Below are positions 8,457-18,941 of a DNA stretch of 64,000 bases, piece after piece (the stretch's first letter is position 1; every line of letters starts with the position of its first letter). Under the pieces are notes generated by a model. The model had not been told where the DNA came from. It searched no databases and was given only the letters and a program-made list of their open reading frames with translations. The stretch is from Prochlorococcus marinus str. MIT 9401 (GTDB lineage: Bacteria > Cyanobacteriota > Cyanobacteriia > PCC-6307 > Cyanobiaceae), in contig NZ_JNAR01000016.1 in the NCBI RefSeq assembly GCF_000760095.1, forward strand, positions 186,001 to 250,000. Direction: 5' to 3'. A program made the translations under genes and the position numbers.

Positions 8457-9512
8457 ATGAAAAAAGATACCTCTTATTCTTTTCGATCTAAAAAAGGAAT
8501 GGAAGTAACTTTTGAAGAACTCCATATAAGACACATTAACCTTTTAATAGATATTAAAAATAAGGAATTGAATAATTGGTTTTTAAAGATGGCAATTATA
8601 AATACCTTTGATGATTTAAAAATTTTTTTAAATAACCTTAAGAAAAATAAAAATAAATGCATAATTGCTATATTTGGAAACGAAATTATTGGTTATTTGA
8701 ATATTTTTCCATTAAACAAAAAAGAGACTTGCTTAAAAATATCTAAGCCAAAGTTGATTAACAACAAGTGTTCTTTAACAGATAAACAATTAACTTTAGG
8801 ATTGATAAAAAAATCTATCTCAATAAAAGACATCAAAACTTCTAGTTGGATAATTAACGCTGATATAAATAATTTTGACCTCATATCAACCTCCAGAGAA
8901 TTAGGCTTTCAACCGTTAGGAGAGATAATCCTTTGGGATGGTTCTGATCTAAATAGATCTATAAAGCAAGATCCCAATGCTTATGCATTAATTAATGAAT
9001 TCCAAAATATTAATAAACAAAATATATTAAAAATAGTGAATTTCATAAGATCAAATCAATCCCCCTTAATAAGAAATATTTTAAATTTTGATCAAGACGA
9101 CATTCTTAAAAGAAATAACTCTAAAAGTGGTGCCTTAATATATGAAGATTCAGTTTTATGTACCATTTTAAAAGATATAAATTATCAAAACGAAGAAATT
9201 TACACTTTAACTATAAGTAGATATTGGGATAAGAGGTTCAATTCTATCTTAAAAGAATTTATAAAAAGATTTTTTGAAAATTCACCTATTTCATATCTAA
9301 AAACCTACAAAGAAAATTCTCAATTAAATCTTTTTCTCGAGGAGTGTAATCTCAAAGAAAAAAATCAAAAAGTAATTCTTATCAGAAACACAATAGTTAA
9401 GAATGAAGCCAAACAAGTAAATATAATAAACCAATCTTTGGAATCAATCTTTGAAAAATTAAGCCCACAAGGTAACCCATATCCGTCTCCATTTCCATTA
9501 AAAACAAAGTGA
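8457..9512 (+). CDS. Hypothetical protein with a GNAT-like N-terminal region, upstream of ruvX
   Basis: A 351-residue soluble protein without signal or membrane segments. The N-terminal part (about 15-175) alternates strands and helices in a manner reminiscent of GNAT acyltransferases: a [19 protein letters not shown] strand pair and an [18 protein letters not shown] ending typical of acetyltransferases. A clear acetyl-CoA loop was not seen. The C-terminal half repeats a similar pattern. It starts one base after the previous stop and overlaps the GTG start of ruvX by 4 bp (GTGA). I do not recognise a defined family. Confidence 0.6.
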   Translation: MKKDTSYSFRSKKGMEVTFEELHIRHINLLIDIKNKELNNWFLKMAIINTFDDLKIFLNNLKKNKNKCIIAIFGNEIIGYLNIFPLNKKETCLKISKPKLINNKCSLTDKQLTLGLIKKSISIKDIKTSSWIINADINNFDLISTSRELGFQPLGEIILWDGSDLNRSIKQDPNAYALINEFQNINKQNILKIVNFIRSNQSPLIRNILNFDQDDILKRNNSKSGALIYEDSVLCTILKDINYQNEEIYTLTISRYWDKRFNSILKEFIKRFFENSPISYLKTYKENSQLNLFLEECNLKEKNQKVILIRNTIVKNEAKQVNIINQSLESIFEKLSPQGNPYPSPFPLKTK

Positions 9513-9970
9513 AATTTTGCAAACCCAAACCCAAGTCAATTTTGAGTTTGGATGTAGGCACCAAAAGAATAGGTTTAGCTTATTGTGATCCCCTATGTAT
9601 AACATCAAATATACTTCCAGCAGTAAAACGGTTTGAAAATAATCTAGAGATTAAAATAATTAGGGAATATATAAATGAATATAATTTGACTGGGTTTATT
9701 GTGGGTATTCCACTAGATGAGAGAGGTCAAATGACCACTCAAGCTATTGACTGTAAAAATTACGGTCAATTACTTTCAAATGAATTAAAATTGCCTTTTT
9801 CTTTTGTCAACGAACATAGTTCAACTTGGGAATCTTCGAATAGATTTGGAATAAAAAAAGATAAATCCGGATTAATTGATAGTTTTTCAGCAAAAATAAT
9901 ACTTGAACAATGGATCGAAGAAGGTCCTGAATTAGAAGAATTAACTGGTAAACGTCAGATAAAATATTAG
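9509..9970 (+). CDS. ruvX: RuvX/YqgF-type Holliday junction resolvase-like nuclease
   Basis: An RNase H-fold protein of 153 residues, the usual size. [14 protein letters not shown] carries the first catalytic aspartate, [13 protein letters not shown] is the conserved YqgF segment, [11 protein letters not shown] holds the catalytic glutamate region, and [15 protein letters not shown] supplies the C-terminal acidic residues. In E. coli the homologue takes part in pre-16S rRNA processing; a junction-resolving role is predicted from the fold. It starts at GTG within the previous stop codon (4-bp overlap). Confidence 0.9.
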   Translation: MKFCKPKPKSILSLDVGTKRIGLAYCDPLCITSNILPAVKRFENNLEIKIIREYINEYNLTGFIVGIPLDERGQMTTQAIDCKNYGQLLSNELKLPFSFVNEHSSTWESSNRFGIKKDKSGLIDSFSAKIILEQWIEEGPELEELTGKRQIKY

Positions 9971-9996
9971 TATTAAGGAGGATAGATAATTTTTAA

Positions 9997-10533
9997 ATGA
10001 AAGAAACCAACTCAAGTGATAATTATGATGCACAGACACTAATATTAAACGATTCAAATGGAAACGAGCTATTTTGTTATCTTGAACAATTAGTAAATGT
10101 TAGAGGAATAGAATATGCTTTATTAACACCAGTTGATACTCCAGTAAGTCTTTTCAAAATAAATGAAAAAGATGAACCTGAATTAATTGAGAAAATAGAT
10201 AAAAATGAACAACTACTAAAAAATGCTGAAGCCGTTCTTCAAGAACATGATTTAAGACTCATCAGATCAGCAGTTACTCTTACGGTGTCAGGAGAACTTG
10301 AAGAACCAATTTACGATGAACTAGAAGAAGATTATGTCGATGATGATAGTGAGAGTTATGAATTGCTTGTTAACTTTAATCTTTTTGACCAAGAATATGG
10401 CTTATATATTCCACTAGATCCTTTTTTTATTGTTGGTAGATTAAAAGACAAAGGTGCCTTATTAGTTGAAGATGATGAATTTGATAAAATTCAACCTTTG
10501 ATCGAAACTGAGCTTGAGAAAAGTAGTTCTTAA
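9997..10533 (+). CDS. DUF3727 (DUF1292-containing) family protein
   Basis: A 178-residue acidic soluble protein matching the cyanobacterial and plastid DUF3727 pattern. The DUF1292-like N-terminal part (about 12-60) reads LILNDSNGNELFCYLEQLVNVRGIEYALLTPVDTPV, a helical linker rich in acid follows, and residues about 125-165 (LFDQEYGLYIPLDPFFIVGR) form the conserved second part. A purine-rich AAGGAGG (9976-9982) lies about 14 bases upstream of the ATG. No biochemical role is known. It sits between ruvX and yqeG. Confidence 0.75.
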   Translation: MKETNSSDNYDAQTLILNDSNGNELFCYLEQLVNVRGIEYALLTPVDTPVSLFKINEKDEPELIEKIDKNEQLLKNAEAVLQEHDLRLIRSAVTLTVSGELEEPIYDELEEDYVDDDSESYELLVNFNLFDQEYGLYIPLDPFFIVGRLKDKGALLVEDDEFDKIQPLIETELEKSSS

Positions 10534-10538
10534 ATTAA

Positions 10539-11033
10539 ATGAAATCTATCCTAAAAGTAAATTGGGATTCAAACTTACCAATATATAAGATTTCGCAATA
10601 TGAGTTGCAAAAAAAAGGGATTCATTCATTATTACTTGACGTGGATGGGACTCTAGTAAATAGAAAATCAAATATGATCCCAAAAGCTGTAAAAAATTGG
10701 ATCATAGAATCAAAAAAACTTTTCTCCTTATATCTAATAAGTAATAATCCATCGAAAAAAAGAATCTCAAAAATAGCGAAAGAATTAAATTTAAGGTATA
10801 AATGCAATGCATCAAAACCAAGTAAAAAAGCAACTTTATGTGCTATCAAAGAAATTGGCAGTGAGCCAAAAAATATAGCTATTATTGGCGACAGAATTTT
10901 TACAGATATTATTGTTGGTAATAGATGTAATATAAAAACAATATTAGTTAAGCGATTGAGTAAAGATGGCTTGCCTATAAAATTTAATTTAACTTTGACA
11001 ATAGAAAAATTAATTTCTCACTTTATAAAATGA
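10539..11033 (+). CDS. YqeG family HAD-IIIA phosphatase
   Basis: A 164-residue HAD hydrolase. [18 protein letters not shown] supplies the nucleophile and acid/base aspartates, [11 protein letters not shown] is motif II, the NASKPSKKA lysine is motif III, and [16 protein letters not shown] carries the motif IV aspartates. The YqeG group includes phosphatidylglycerolphosphate phosphatases of plastids and fungi, so this could supply the dephosphorylation step after pgsA in this genome; that is inference. The stop overlaps the proB start (ATGA), which suggests coupled translation. Confidence 0.85.
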   Translation: MKSILKVNWDSNLPIYKISQYELQKKGIHSLLLDVDGTLVNRKSNMIPKAVKNWIIESKKLFSLYLISNNPSKKRISKIAKELNLRYKCNASKPSKKATLCAIKEIGSEPKNIAIIGDRIFTDIIVGNRCNIKTILVKRLSKDGLPIKFNLTLTIEKLISHFIK

Positions 11034-12112
11034 AAACTTGGGTTATAAAAATTGGTACTAGTATTTTAAGAGGAACAGAGGAAACATCTACAGAAGAAGT
11101 TATTGAAACCCTTTCAAGATCCTTTAAAAATTTCCTCTTTAAAGGAAACAAATTAATTTTAGTAACGAGTGGAGCAGTTGGATTAGGTTGCCAAAAATTA
11201 AATATTAAAACTAGACCAAATGATTTAAGTACCCTTCAAGCTACGGCGGCAGTAGGTCAAGTTAATTTAATGTCCTTGTACGAAAAGGTATTTAATAAAT
11301 TAGGTCATAATATAGCTCAAATTTTGATAACTAAAGCTGATTTCAATTCACGAGAATCCTTTAATAACGCCTCTAAAACTTTAAAAAAATTAATCGATTT
11401 GAATGTTATCCCGATAGTAAATGAAAATGATACTGTTGCAAATGAAGAGCTTAAATATGGAGATAACGATACTCTCTCCGCTTTAGTTGCATTAGCTATA
11501 AATGCTAACAAGCTTATTTTATTGACTGATATTGAAAATCTATACTCAAAAGATCCACGTAATAATAAAGATGCGAAACCCATTAAAGAAGTGCATAATA
11601 TTGAATTAAAAGAAATTAAAGATAAAAATATGCAAAACTCAAATAATGAGTGGGGAACGGGAGGGATTTCTACAAAATTAATTTCTGCGGAAATAGCAAC
11701 AAAAGGAGGAGTTGAAGTCCAACTAGTTGATGGAACTAATAAAAAAAACTTAATTGAAATTTTTAATGATAATAAAATCGGAACTTTATTTTATCCAGTA
11801 GCAAAACCTATAGGAAACAAAAAAAGTTGGCTTTCACATGCTATTCAAACAGTAGGGAAAATCACTTTAGATGATGGAGCTTCATATGCAATTAAAAAAA
11901 AAGGTGCATCACTTTTAGCAGTTGGTGTTAAGAATGTAGAAGGAAACTTTACGGTTAATCAGGCAGTCAAAATCGTAAATACAAATGATAAAGAAGTTGC
12001 AAAAGGTTTAGTATCAATAAGTAGCGACAAATTAAGAAGTATCTTAAATAATAAACAAAAAATCAACTCTTCGATAATTGTCGTACACAGAGATGTTCTT
12101 GCTCTCTCTTAG
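11030..12112 (+). CDS. proB: Glutamate 5-kinase
   Basis: First step of proline biosynthesis, phosphorylating glutamate. The 360 residues comprise an amino acid kinase domain (about 1-250; [54 protein letters not shown]) and a C-terminal PUA domain (about 270-350; [25 protein letters not shown]), the usual bacterial form in which proline feedback acts on the kinase domain. It is translationally coupled to the upstream yqeG. Confidence 0.95.
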   Translation: MKTWVIKIGTSILRGTEETSTEEVIETLSRSFKNFLFKGNKLILVTSGAVGLGCQKLNIKTRPNDLSTLQATAAVGQVNLMSLYEKVFNKLGHNIAQILITKADFNSRESFNNASKTLKKLIDLNVIPIVNENDTVANEELKYGDNDTLSALVALAINANKLILLTDIENLYSKDPRNNKDAKPIKEVHNIELKEIKDKNMQNSNNEWGTGGISTKLISAEIATKGGVEVQLVDGTNKKNLIEIFNDNKIGTLFYPVAKPIGNKKSWLSHAIQTVGKITLDDGASYAIKKKGASLLAVGVKNVEGNFTVNQAVKIVNTNDKEVAKGLVSISSDKLRSILNNKQKINSSIIVVHRDVLALS

Positions 12113-12131
12113 AAAAAATTAAAACTGAAAA

Positions 12132-13166
12132 ATGCTTTTAAGTGATTTAGTTGATCTAATAAAAAAAGGAAATTCAAATTTTATTGGTGCCAATATTTTT
12201 GACGATTTAAATATAAATAATGCTGCCTCATTAGATACTGCAGTAAATAATCAAATTTCTTTTTTAGAAGAAAATAATGTCCTTAAAGAAAAATTAGATC
12301 AAACTAAAGCAACAGCAATAATAACTACTAACAATGATGAAATCGTTAGTGCCCTAAAAAAACGAAACATATCAAACATAATTGTTAAAAATCCAAGAAT
12401 TGCATTTGCAGAAGTATTGAATTGTTTATATAAAACTATCAATTACAAACCAGGAATTCACGCTTCAGCCGTTATAGATAAAACAGCAATAATTGGATCA
12501 GATTGCCATATTGGACCTAATGTCTATATTGGAGAAAATACCGTAATTGGAGACAATAATCATATTCTTCCTGGATCATCAATTTTAGGCAATGTTCAAA
12601 TAGGAAATAATAATATAATCCATCCAAATTGTGTTATTTACGAAAATACCACTCTAAAAAATAATTGTGTAATTAATTCAAATTCTGTTATCGGATCAGA
12701 GGGATTTGGTTTTATTCCTGAAAATGGCAAATGGGTAAAGATGCCGCAAAAAGGTGGTGTAAAAATAATGAGTTTTGTAGAAATTGGAACTAATTGTTGT
12801 ATTGATAGACCCGCAGTTGGATTTACTTTTATTGATGAGGGAACAAAGTTGGATAATTTAATACAAATAGGTCATGGCGTAAAAATTGGAAAGAATTGTG
12901 CATTTGCAGCACAAGTTGGTATCGCTGGAGGCGCAAATATTGGAGATGGCGTTATTTTGGCAGGGCAAGTAGGAGTTAATAATAGAGTAAAAGTTGGTAA
13001 TAATGTCATTGCGAGTTCAAAATGCGGAATCCATTGTGACATAGAAGATGGCAAGGTAATAAGTGGTTTCCCCGCGATGGAAAATAAATCATGGCTAAGG
13101 AGTTCAAGTATTTTTAAAAAATTACCAGAATTAGCAAAAAAACTTAGACAATTAGACAAGCAATAA
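12132..13166 (+). CDS. lpxD: UDP-3-O-acylglucosamine N-acyltransferase (lipid A synthesis)
   Basis: LpxD transfers a hydroxyacyl chain from acyl carrier protein to UDP-acyl-glucosamine. The 344 residues begin with the uridine-binding domain (SFLEENNVLKEKL region). A left-handed beta helix of hexapeptide repeats follows (about 105-315; DKTAIIGSDCHIGPNVYIGENTVIGD and onward), with the catalytic histidine in IQIGHGVKIG. The C-terminal helix lies at about 320-344. With lptB further along, it shows that the cell makes a lipid A-based outer membrane. Confidence 0.93.
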   Translation: MLLSDLVDLIKKGNSNFIGANIFDDLNINNAASLDTAVNNQISFLEENNVLKEKLDQTKATAIITTNNDEIVSALKKRNISNIIVKNPRIAFAEVLNCLYKTINYKPGIHASAVIDKTAIIGSDCHIGPNVYIGENTVIGDNNHILPGSSILGNVQIGNNNIIHPNCVIYENTTLKNNCVINSNSVIGSEGFGFIPENGKWVKMPQKGGVKIMSFVEIGTNCCIDRPAVGFTFIDEGTKLDNLIQIGHGVKIGKNCAFAAQVGIAGGANIGDGVILAGQVGVNNRVKVGNNVIASSKCGIHCDIEDGKVISGFPAMENKSWLRSSSIFKKLPELAKKLRQLDKQ

Positions 13167-13194
13167 TTTATTGTTCTATTAAACAAAAATTTAA

Positions 13195-14268
13195 ATGAAG
13201 AAATATAAGATTGTTTTATTGTCAGGAGACGGAATTGGACCAGAAATTTCAGAAGTTTCAAAAAAAGTTTTAAAAAAGCTTTCAAAAAATCATAATTTCG
13301 ATATTGAGATTATTGAGAAATTATTTGGAGGGATAGCGTATGAAAAATATGGTACTCCTGCTCCAGATGAGACACTAGATCAATGCAAAAATAGTGACGC
13401 AGTACTTTTAGCATGTGTTGGAGATATTAAATATGATTCTCTTGCAAGAGAATTAAGGCCAGAAAGTGGGTTACTAAAGTTAAGATCTGCCCTAAACCTT
13501 TTTGCAAATATCAGACCTGTCAAAATAAGAAAATCTCTATTAGATGCAAGTACATTAAAAAAAGAAATCGTTGAGCATGTAGATCTTATTGTTGTAAGAG
13601 AATTAATAGGAGGAATTTATTTTGGAAAACCAAGAGGACACATAACAAATACAAAAATCCCAAAAGCTTTCAATACGATGGTTTATGATTCGACTGAAAT
13701 AGAAAGAATAACCGAAATAGCAATAAAAATTGCTAACCAAAGAAATCAAAAAATATGTTCTGTTGATAAATCAAACGTTCTTGAGGTTAGTCAATTGTGG
13801 AGAGATACAGTTTTAAATATAACCTCAAAAGATAAAAATATATCTCTAAGCAATATGTACGTTGATAATGCAGCAATGCAATTAGTTAGAGATCCTAGTC
13901 AATTTGATGTGATTTTAACTAGTAATTTATTTGGAGATATTTTAAGCGATTTAGCCGCAATGTTAACTGGTTCTATTGGTATGCTTCCATCTGCTTCTTT
14001 AAACAATAATGGTCCAGGCGTTTTTGAACCTGTACATGGTTCGGCTCCTGATATAGCTGGTAAAAACATAGCTAATCCTATTGCAATGCTTTTATCTGCT
14101 TCCATGATGTTAAAAATTGGATTAAATGAAGAAGAAGCTGCAGAAAATTTAGAAACTGCCATTGATAAAGTTTTATCAAAAGGATTTAGAACAGCAGATT
14201 TAGCTGATGGGTCTACTGAAGTTTTATCTTGCAGTGAAATCGGAGATAAAATAATGGATGAAATTTAA
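13195..14268 (+). CDS. leuB: 3-isopropylmalate dehydrogenase
   Basis: NAD-dependent oxidative decarboxylase of leucine biosynthesis, 357 residues. Recognisable parts are LLSGDGIGPEI at the N terminus, LRPESGLLKLRSALNLFANIRP with the substrate arginines, VVRELIGGIYFG, and the metal-binding aspartates in NMYVDNAAMQL and LTSNLFGDILSDLAA. The NAD-binding loop is EPVHGSAPDIAGKNIANP. The start ATG lies 28 bp after lpxD, so co-transcription is likely. Confidence 0.95.
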   Translation: MKKYKIVLLSGDGIGPEISEVSKKVLKKLSKNHNFDIEIIEKLFGGIAYEKYGTPAPDETLDQCKNSDAVLLACVGDIKYDSLARELRPESGLLKLRSALNLFANIRPVKIRKSLLDASTLKKEIVEHVDLIVVRELIGGIYFGKPRGHITNTKIPKAFNTMVYDSTEIERITEIAIKIANQRNQKICSVDKSNVLEVSQLWRDTVLNITSKDKNISLSNMYVDNAAMQLVRDPSQFDVILTSNLFGDILSDLAAMLTGSIGMLPSASLNNNGPGVFEPVHGSAPDIAGKNIANPIAMLLSASMMLKIGLNEEEAAENLETAIDKVLSKGFRTADLADGSTEVLSCSEIGDKIMDEI

Positions 14269-14357
14269 AAAAAAATTAATAAATAAAAAAATATTTTTAA
14301 GTAAAACATAAAGTTGGCATATGACCTGTCAGAATCATTAGATATTGTTTTTAAAAA

Positions 14358-15254
14358 ATGTCAAAACGTCATCCAGTAGTTGCTGTAACAGGATCTTCAG
14401 GAGCAGGAACTAGTACAGTAAAAAGAGCCTTTGAGCATATTTTTGCCAGAGAAGATATTGTTCCCGCAGTTGTTGAAGGTGATAGTTACCACAGATTTGA
14501 AAGAATGCCTATGAAAAAAGCTATGGCAGACGCACTTTCAAAAGGTGAAAATTTCTCACATTTTGGTCCAGAGGCTAATCTTTTTGACAAGCTAGAAGAA
14601 CTTTTTAAAATCTATGGTGAAACTGGAGGAGGAAAGAAAAGATATTATCTACATAGTCTTGAAGAAGCAGAAGAACATAATACAAGACTTGGGACATCCC
14701 TAGAACCTGGGCAATTTACTCCATGGGAAGATATTCCGGAGGGAACAGATGTACTTTTTTATGAAGGTTTGCATGGCGGGGTAGAAGGTGATGGATACAA
14801 TGTTGCCTCTTATGCTGATCTACTTGTTGGAGTTGTTCCGATAACTAATTTAGAGTGGATTCAAAAAATCCATAGAGATAACGCAGAAAGAGGTTACTCA
14901 GCGGAAACCATTGTAGATACCATATTGAGAAGAATGCCTGATTATATAAATCATATATGCCCACAATTCAGCAAAACCGATATTAATTTCCAAAGAATTC
15001 CCACAATTGACACTTCTAATCCTTTCATATGCAGGAATATCCCAACCCCTGATGAGAGCTTTGTGATCATACATTTCAGAAAAGGGGCAAGAGAGAAATG
15101 GGGGATCGATTTTCAATACTTACTTGGAATGATTAATGATTCATTCATGTCAAGTCCAACAAGTATCGTTGTAAATGGAGGGAAAATGGGATTCGCAATG
15201 GAACTAATTCTCACTCCAATAATTCATAAAATGATTGAGGAGAAAAATAAATAA
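14358..15254 (+). CDS. prk: Phosphoribulokinase, class I (proteobacterial type)
   Basis: Makes ribulose-1,5-bisphosphate from ribulose-5-phosphate and ATP in the Calvin cycle. The 298 residues match class I PRK (proteobacterial CbbP, E. coli PrkB): P-loop GSSGAGTS at 12-19, VVEGDSYHRFERMPM (39-52), HFGPEANLFD (68-77), DVLFYEGLHGGV (131-142) and GGKMGFAMELI near the C terminus. Cyanobacterial and plant enzymes described best are class II, with a redox-active cysteine pair near the P-loop. Here the only cysteines visible are C201 and C225, so that thiol switch is absent. accD follows 139 bp later. Confidence 0.88.
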   Translation: MSKRHPVVAVTGSSGAGTSTVKRAFEHIFAREDIVPAVVEGDSYHRFERMPMKKAMADALSKGENFSHFGPEANLFDKLEELFKIYGETGGGKKRYYLHSLEEAEEHNTRLGTSLEPGQFTPWEDIPEGTDVLFYEGLHGGVEGDGYNVASYADLLVGVVPITNLEWIQKIHRDNAERGYSAETIVDTILRRMPDYINHICPQFSKTDINFQRIPTIDTSNPFICRNIPTPDESFVIIHFRKGAREKWGIDFQYLLGMINDSFMSSPTSIVVNGGKMGFAMELILTPIIHKMIEEKNK

Positions 15255-15393
15255 TAATTAATTTTCGATTATCAACTTAAATCATTATTTTTTGATTTTG
15301 AGAAGTTTTTAATCTAGTGGATCTCAAATTTTTATATATCTTTCTTGATAAAAGTACCTTACTTAGATTTAAATAGAAAAAACAGGAAAAGTT

Positions 15394-16275
15394 GTGTCAT
15401 TAATCGACTGGTTTGCCGCAAGGCGTAAAGATCAATTTGTTGGGAAAGTTTCCCAAGATACTGACGAAGGAGATGGTTTGTGGGTTAAATGTTCAGAGTG
15501 TTCGCAAGTAGCCTATAGAAAAGACCTAATTTCAAATTTCAATGTTTGCAGTAATTGTGGACACCATAATAGGATTAATAGCGATGAAAGGATAAATATA
15601 ATTGCTGATAAAAATTCATTCAAAGAATTTGATAGTTCACTAAGTCCTACAGATCCTTTGGGTTTTAAAGATAGAAGAGCGTATGCTGATCGAATTAAAG
15701 AAAGTCAAGCAGGTACAGGTTTAAGAGATGGAGTCGTAACAGGTATCTGTTCTGTGAATTCAATGCCTTTAGCATTAGCTGTTATGGATTTTAGATTTAT
15801 GGGAGGATCCATGGGTTCAGTAGTTGGTGAAAAAATTACAAGGATAATTGAGAGAGCAACTTTGGAAAATTTTCCAATTCTTATTGTTTGCGCATCAGGA
15901 GGAGCAAGGATGCAAGAAGGTATGTTAAGTCTCATGCAAATGGCAAAAATATCTGGAGCACTAAAAAAACATAAAGAGAAAAATCTCCTATATATGCCTT
16001 TGTTAACTTATCCAACGACTGGAGGGGTAACAGCCAGCTTTGCGATGTTAGGTGATTTAATTTTGGCGGAACCTAAAGCACTTATTGGATTTGCGGGAAG
16101 AAGGGTTATAGAACAAACATTAAGAGAAAAATTACCTGATAATTTTCAAACAGCTGAATATCTGCTTGAGCATGGTTTTGTTGATGTAATAGTGAAAAGG
16201 AAAGATCTAAAGGATACTCTTACTAAAATTTTAAAAATTCATGGTGTAAAAGAACTCACAGAATCAAATATATAA
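15394..16275 (+). CDS. accD: Acetyl-CoA carboxylase carboxyltransferase subunit beta
   Basis: Beta half of the carboxyltransferase that makes malonyl-CoA for fatty acid synthesis. The four-cysteine zinc ribbon C33-X2-C36...C52-X2-C55 is intact. The crotonase-like core follows with [28 protein letters not shown] and [17 protein letters not shown], the acetyl-CoA binding glycine motifs. At 293 residues it is standard length. The start is GTG 15394. Two bases separate its stop region from the next small exported gene. Confidence 0.96.
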   Translation: MSLIDWFAARRKDQFVGKVSQDTDEGDGLWVKCSECSQVAYRKDLISNFNVCSNCGHHNRINSDERINIIADKNSFKEFDSSLSPTDPLGFKDRRAYADRIKESQAGTGLRDGVVTGICSVNSMPLALAVMDFRFMGGSMGSVVGEKITRIIERATLENFPILIVCASGGARMQEGMLSLMQMAKISGALKKHKEKNLLYMPLLTYPTTGGVTASFAMLGDLILAEPKALIGFAGRRVIEQTLREKLPDNFQTAEYLLEHGFVDVIVKRKDLKDTLTKILKIHGVKELTESNI

Positions 16276-16276
16276 A

Positions 16277-16675
16277 ATGAGAATAATTTCTAATATATTT
16301 TATTTTTCTTTAAGCCTTCTACTCTTTATTTTAAACTTTGCCTCCTATTCATATGCGATAGGAAATGTTGATTGGGTTCTCCTTAAAGAGAATGATGATG
16401 GTAAGGAATGGCTTGATAAAGGGAGTATTAAGTCGCTCCCAAATGGCGAAATAAGTGTATTAACAAAGTTCTTTAAGAATCCATCTAATTCTGATGATGA
16501 CGGAGAGTTATCACTTTATGTAATGAGAATTAATTGCAATGAAGAAAAGTTCAAAGATACATCAATAAATGGAATTCCTCAATTCAATTCAAAATGGCAA
16601 ACTTCTAATAATGATGAACTTATAGATGTTGTTATTGAAAATAGCTGTTCGGAGTTTATTAATAAATCAGAATGA
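16277..16675 (+). CDS. Exported hypothetical protein, 132 aa
   Basis: A signal peptide (ISNIFYFSLSLLLFILNF, cleavage after ASYSYA near residue 27) leads a mature domain of about 105 residues. The mature part has WVLLKENDDGKEWLDKGSIKSLPNGEISVLTKF, two cysteines (INCNEEKF and ENSCSEF) that could form a disulfide, and no known motif. Similar small exported proteins describing a tolerance or surface-antigen-like beta fold occur in cyanobacteria, but I cannot assign one. It starts 2 bp after accD and overlaps the next gene by 4 bp (ATGA). Confidence 0.65.
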   Translation: MRIISNIFYFSLSLLLFILNFASYSYAIGNVDWVLLKENDDGKEWLDKGSIKSLPNGEISVLTKFFKNPSNSDDDGELSLYVMRINCNEEKFKDTSINGIPQFNSKWQTSNNDELIDVVIENSCSEFINKSE

Positions 16676-17769
16676 ATACTAAAAATAAAAAATTAAAAAT
16701 AGCAATCGCTGGACTAGGATTTGGTAAAAAAGTTCATTTAGAGGCATTAAAAGAGTCTGATAAATTAACTCCTGTAGCAATTTATCATTACGAGAAAAAG
16801 CAAAAATCGATATTAGAAAAAGAAACGGGCTTAGATTTTTTTCACAATTGGGAAGACTTAGTTAAATCTCCAAAAATTGATGGAATTATTATTGCCACTC
16901 CTCCAGAATCAAGATTTAAGTTAGCAAAACAAGCCCTTGAGAACAATAAAAATTTGCTCCTAGAAAAACCAGTTTCAATATCCTCCTCAGAAATTGAAGA
17001 GCTTCAGAGACTATCTTTGATTAATAATTTAACCGTATGTGTTGATTTTGAATATAGAGCAGTACCTCTTTTCCTACAGACAAAAAAACTTATTGATGAG
17101 AATATCTTAGGCGATATATATTTAGTCAAATTAGATTGGTTAATGGGCAGTAGATCCGACCCCAAAAGATTCTGGAATTGGTATTCATTGGAAGAAAAAG
17201 GTGGGGGAGTTATTGGCGCCTTAGGTACTCATGCATTCGATATGTTGAATTGGTTTTTTGGAGAAGCAATAAACGTATCAGGCAAGTTAGCAACATCAAT
17301 AAAAAAAAGACCTTTACCTAATTCATCTGATTTAAATGAAGTTACGAGTGAAGATATATGTTTAGCCAATATAGAAATATCAAACTACAGCTCGAATCTT
17401 ATTCCATGTCAAGTATCTTTATCATCTATTTCTAAAAATGGTAGAGGATTTAGTTTAGAAATTTATGGAAGCGACGGTTCACTTATTCTTAAAAGCGAAA
17501 ACCAAAAAGATTATGTACATGGTTTTAATTTGAAATATTCAAACAACGAAAAACAAATACAAAATCTTACTGCAGATTCAAGTTTTAATTTTGATAAAAC
17601 ATGGACTGATGGGCGAATAGCTCCAGTTTTGAGAATTCAAAATTTATGGGCTGATAGTATAATAAATAGAACTCCTATAATCCCAGGCTTAAGTGAGGGA
17701 CTTGCTAGTCATAAAGTTTGCGAAGCCATAAGAGAATCTTCGAAAAGTGGATTAAATATCAAAATTTAA
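16672..17769 (+). CDS. Gfo/Idh/MocA family oxidoreductase
   Basis: NAD(P)-dependent sugar or polyol oxidoreductase family, 365 residues. The Rossmann motif AIAGLGFGKKVH lies at residues 10-21, IIATPPESR precedes the hallmark LLLEKPVS lysine motif, and GGGVIGALGTHAFDMLNWFFG provides the conserved catalytic histidine helix. The C-terminal half is the usual beta-sheet substrate domain. The substrate is not predictable. It is coupled to the upstream exported gene by ATGA overlap. Confidence 0.88.
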   Translation: MNTKNKKLKIAIAGLGFGKKVHLEALKESDKLTPVAIYHYEKKQKSILEKETGLDFFHNWEDLVKSPKIDGIIIATPPESRFKLAKQALENNKNLLLEKPVSISSSEIEELQRLSLINNLTVCVDFEYRAVPLFLQTKKLIDENILGDIYLVKLDWLMGSRSDPKRFWNWYSLEEKGGGVIGALGTHAFDMLNWFFGEAINVSGKLATSIKKRPLPNSSDLNEVTSEDICLANIEISNYSSNLIPCQVSLSSISKNGRGFSLEIYGSDGSLILKSENQKDYVHGFNLKYSNNEKQIQNLTADSSFNFDKTWTDGRIAPVLRIQNLWADSIINRTPIIPGLSEGLASHKVCEAIRESSKSGLNIKI

Positions 17770-17873
17770 GGTTATACATTTATAAGTAGCAATTATTACC
17801 CGATAAAGTATTAGATTGATTTTATTTTTTTTTCATATTCTGGAAAAATCAATTGAATTGAATTTACTAAAGA

Positions 17874-18941
17874 ATGGCTTTAAATTATTACAAAAATGAG
17901 CTTAAAGAAAATGCTCAATTACTAGCTTCTAAAGGAAAAGGGATATTAGCGGTAGATGAATCCACCAAAACAGTAGGTAAAAGACTCGCTGGAATTGGCG
18001 TTGAGAATACTGAAGACAATAGGAAGGCATATAGAGGAATGCTTTTTACTACAGAAGGTCTTGGCAAATATATAAGTGGAGCAATCCTCTTTGAAGAAAC
18101 TCTTTACCAGAATCACCAAGATGGTGAGTCAATGGTTAAGAAACTAAATGATTTAGGTATTATTCCAGGTATTAAGGTCGATAAAGGCCTAAATCCACTT
18201 CCAGGGGGTGGAGAGGTAGAAACTTTTTGCTCAGGCCTAGATGGGTTAGTTGAAAGAGCAGCAAAATATTATGAACAAGGTGCAAGATTTGCAAAGTGGA
18301 GAGCAGTTCTGCAAATTACAAATGATGGTTGTCCTTCAAAACTATCAATTCAAGAGAATGCTTGGGGATTAGCAAGGTATGCAAGATCAGTTCAAGAATC
18401 TGGGTTGGTGCCAATTATTGAACCCGAAATATTAATGGACGGCGATCATACTATTGAAAAAACTGCTGAAGTCCAAGAAGAGGTAATAAAGCAGGTTTAT
18501 ATTGCCTGTCAAGCAAATGGAGTTTTTCTTGAAGGCACTCTATTAAAACCTTCTATGACTGTTAATGGAGCAGATTGTCCAACAAAAGCTGATCCTATGA
18601 AGGTTGCTGAAATGACAATCAGAACTATGGAAAGATGCGTTCCTGCATCTGTTCCTGGAATAGTTTTCTTATCAGGAGGGTTAAGCGAGGAAGCTGCTTC
18701 TGTTTACTTAAATAATATGAACACTCTTTACAGGAAAGCTTTATGGAATGTTTCATTCTCTTATGGAAGAGCATTACAGCACTCATGCTTAAAGGCCTGG
18801 AAAGGAAGCGACATTGAGGGAGGTCAAAAAGCATTAATAGCAAGAGCTCAAGCAAACTCCGAAGCTTCAAAAGGTGCCTATGTAGCAGGATCTCAACCTT
18901 CATCTGATGAGCAATTGTTCGTAGCAGGCTATACTTACTAA
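17874..18941 (+). CDS. fda: Fructose-bisphosphate aldolase, class I
   Basis: Schiff-base aldolase of 355 residues. Class I hallmarks are GILAVDESTKTVGKRL at the N terminus, IKVDKG, ARFAKWRAV and the lysine-bearing FLEGTLLKPSMT; VFLSGGLSEEAA forms the phosphate loop. It resembles the plant-like class I family, and the C terminus ends in tyrosine as in eukaryotic class I enzymes. It lies directly before an unrelated class II aldolase, so both mechanisms are encoded in tandem. Confidence 0.95.
   Translation: MALNYYKNELKENAQLLASKGKGILAVDESTKTVGKRLAGIGVENTEDNRKAYRGMLFTTEGLGKYISGAILFEETLYQNHQDGESMVKKLNDLGIIPGIKVDKGLNPLPGGGEVETFCSGLDGLVERAAKYYEQGARFAKWRAVLQITNDGCPSKLSIQENAWGLARYARSVQESGLVPIIEPEILMDGDHTIEKTAEVQEEVIKQVYIACQANGVFLEGTLLKPSMTVNGADCPTKADPMKVAEMTIRTMERCVPASVPGIVFLSGGLSEEAASVYLNNMNTLYRKALWNVSFSYGRALQHSCLKAWKGSDIEGGQKALIARAQANSEASKGAYVAGSQPSSDEQLFVAGYTY

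Noticed and set aside
12872-13285. 137-residue minus-strand frame across the lpxD/leuB junction
   Set aside because: Antisense to the hexapeptide repeats of LpxD and the start of LeuB; composition is a by-product of those codons.
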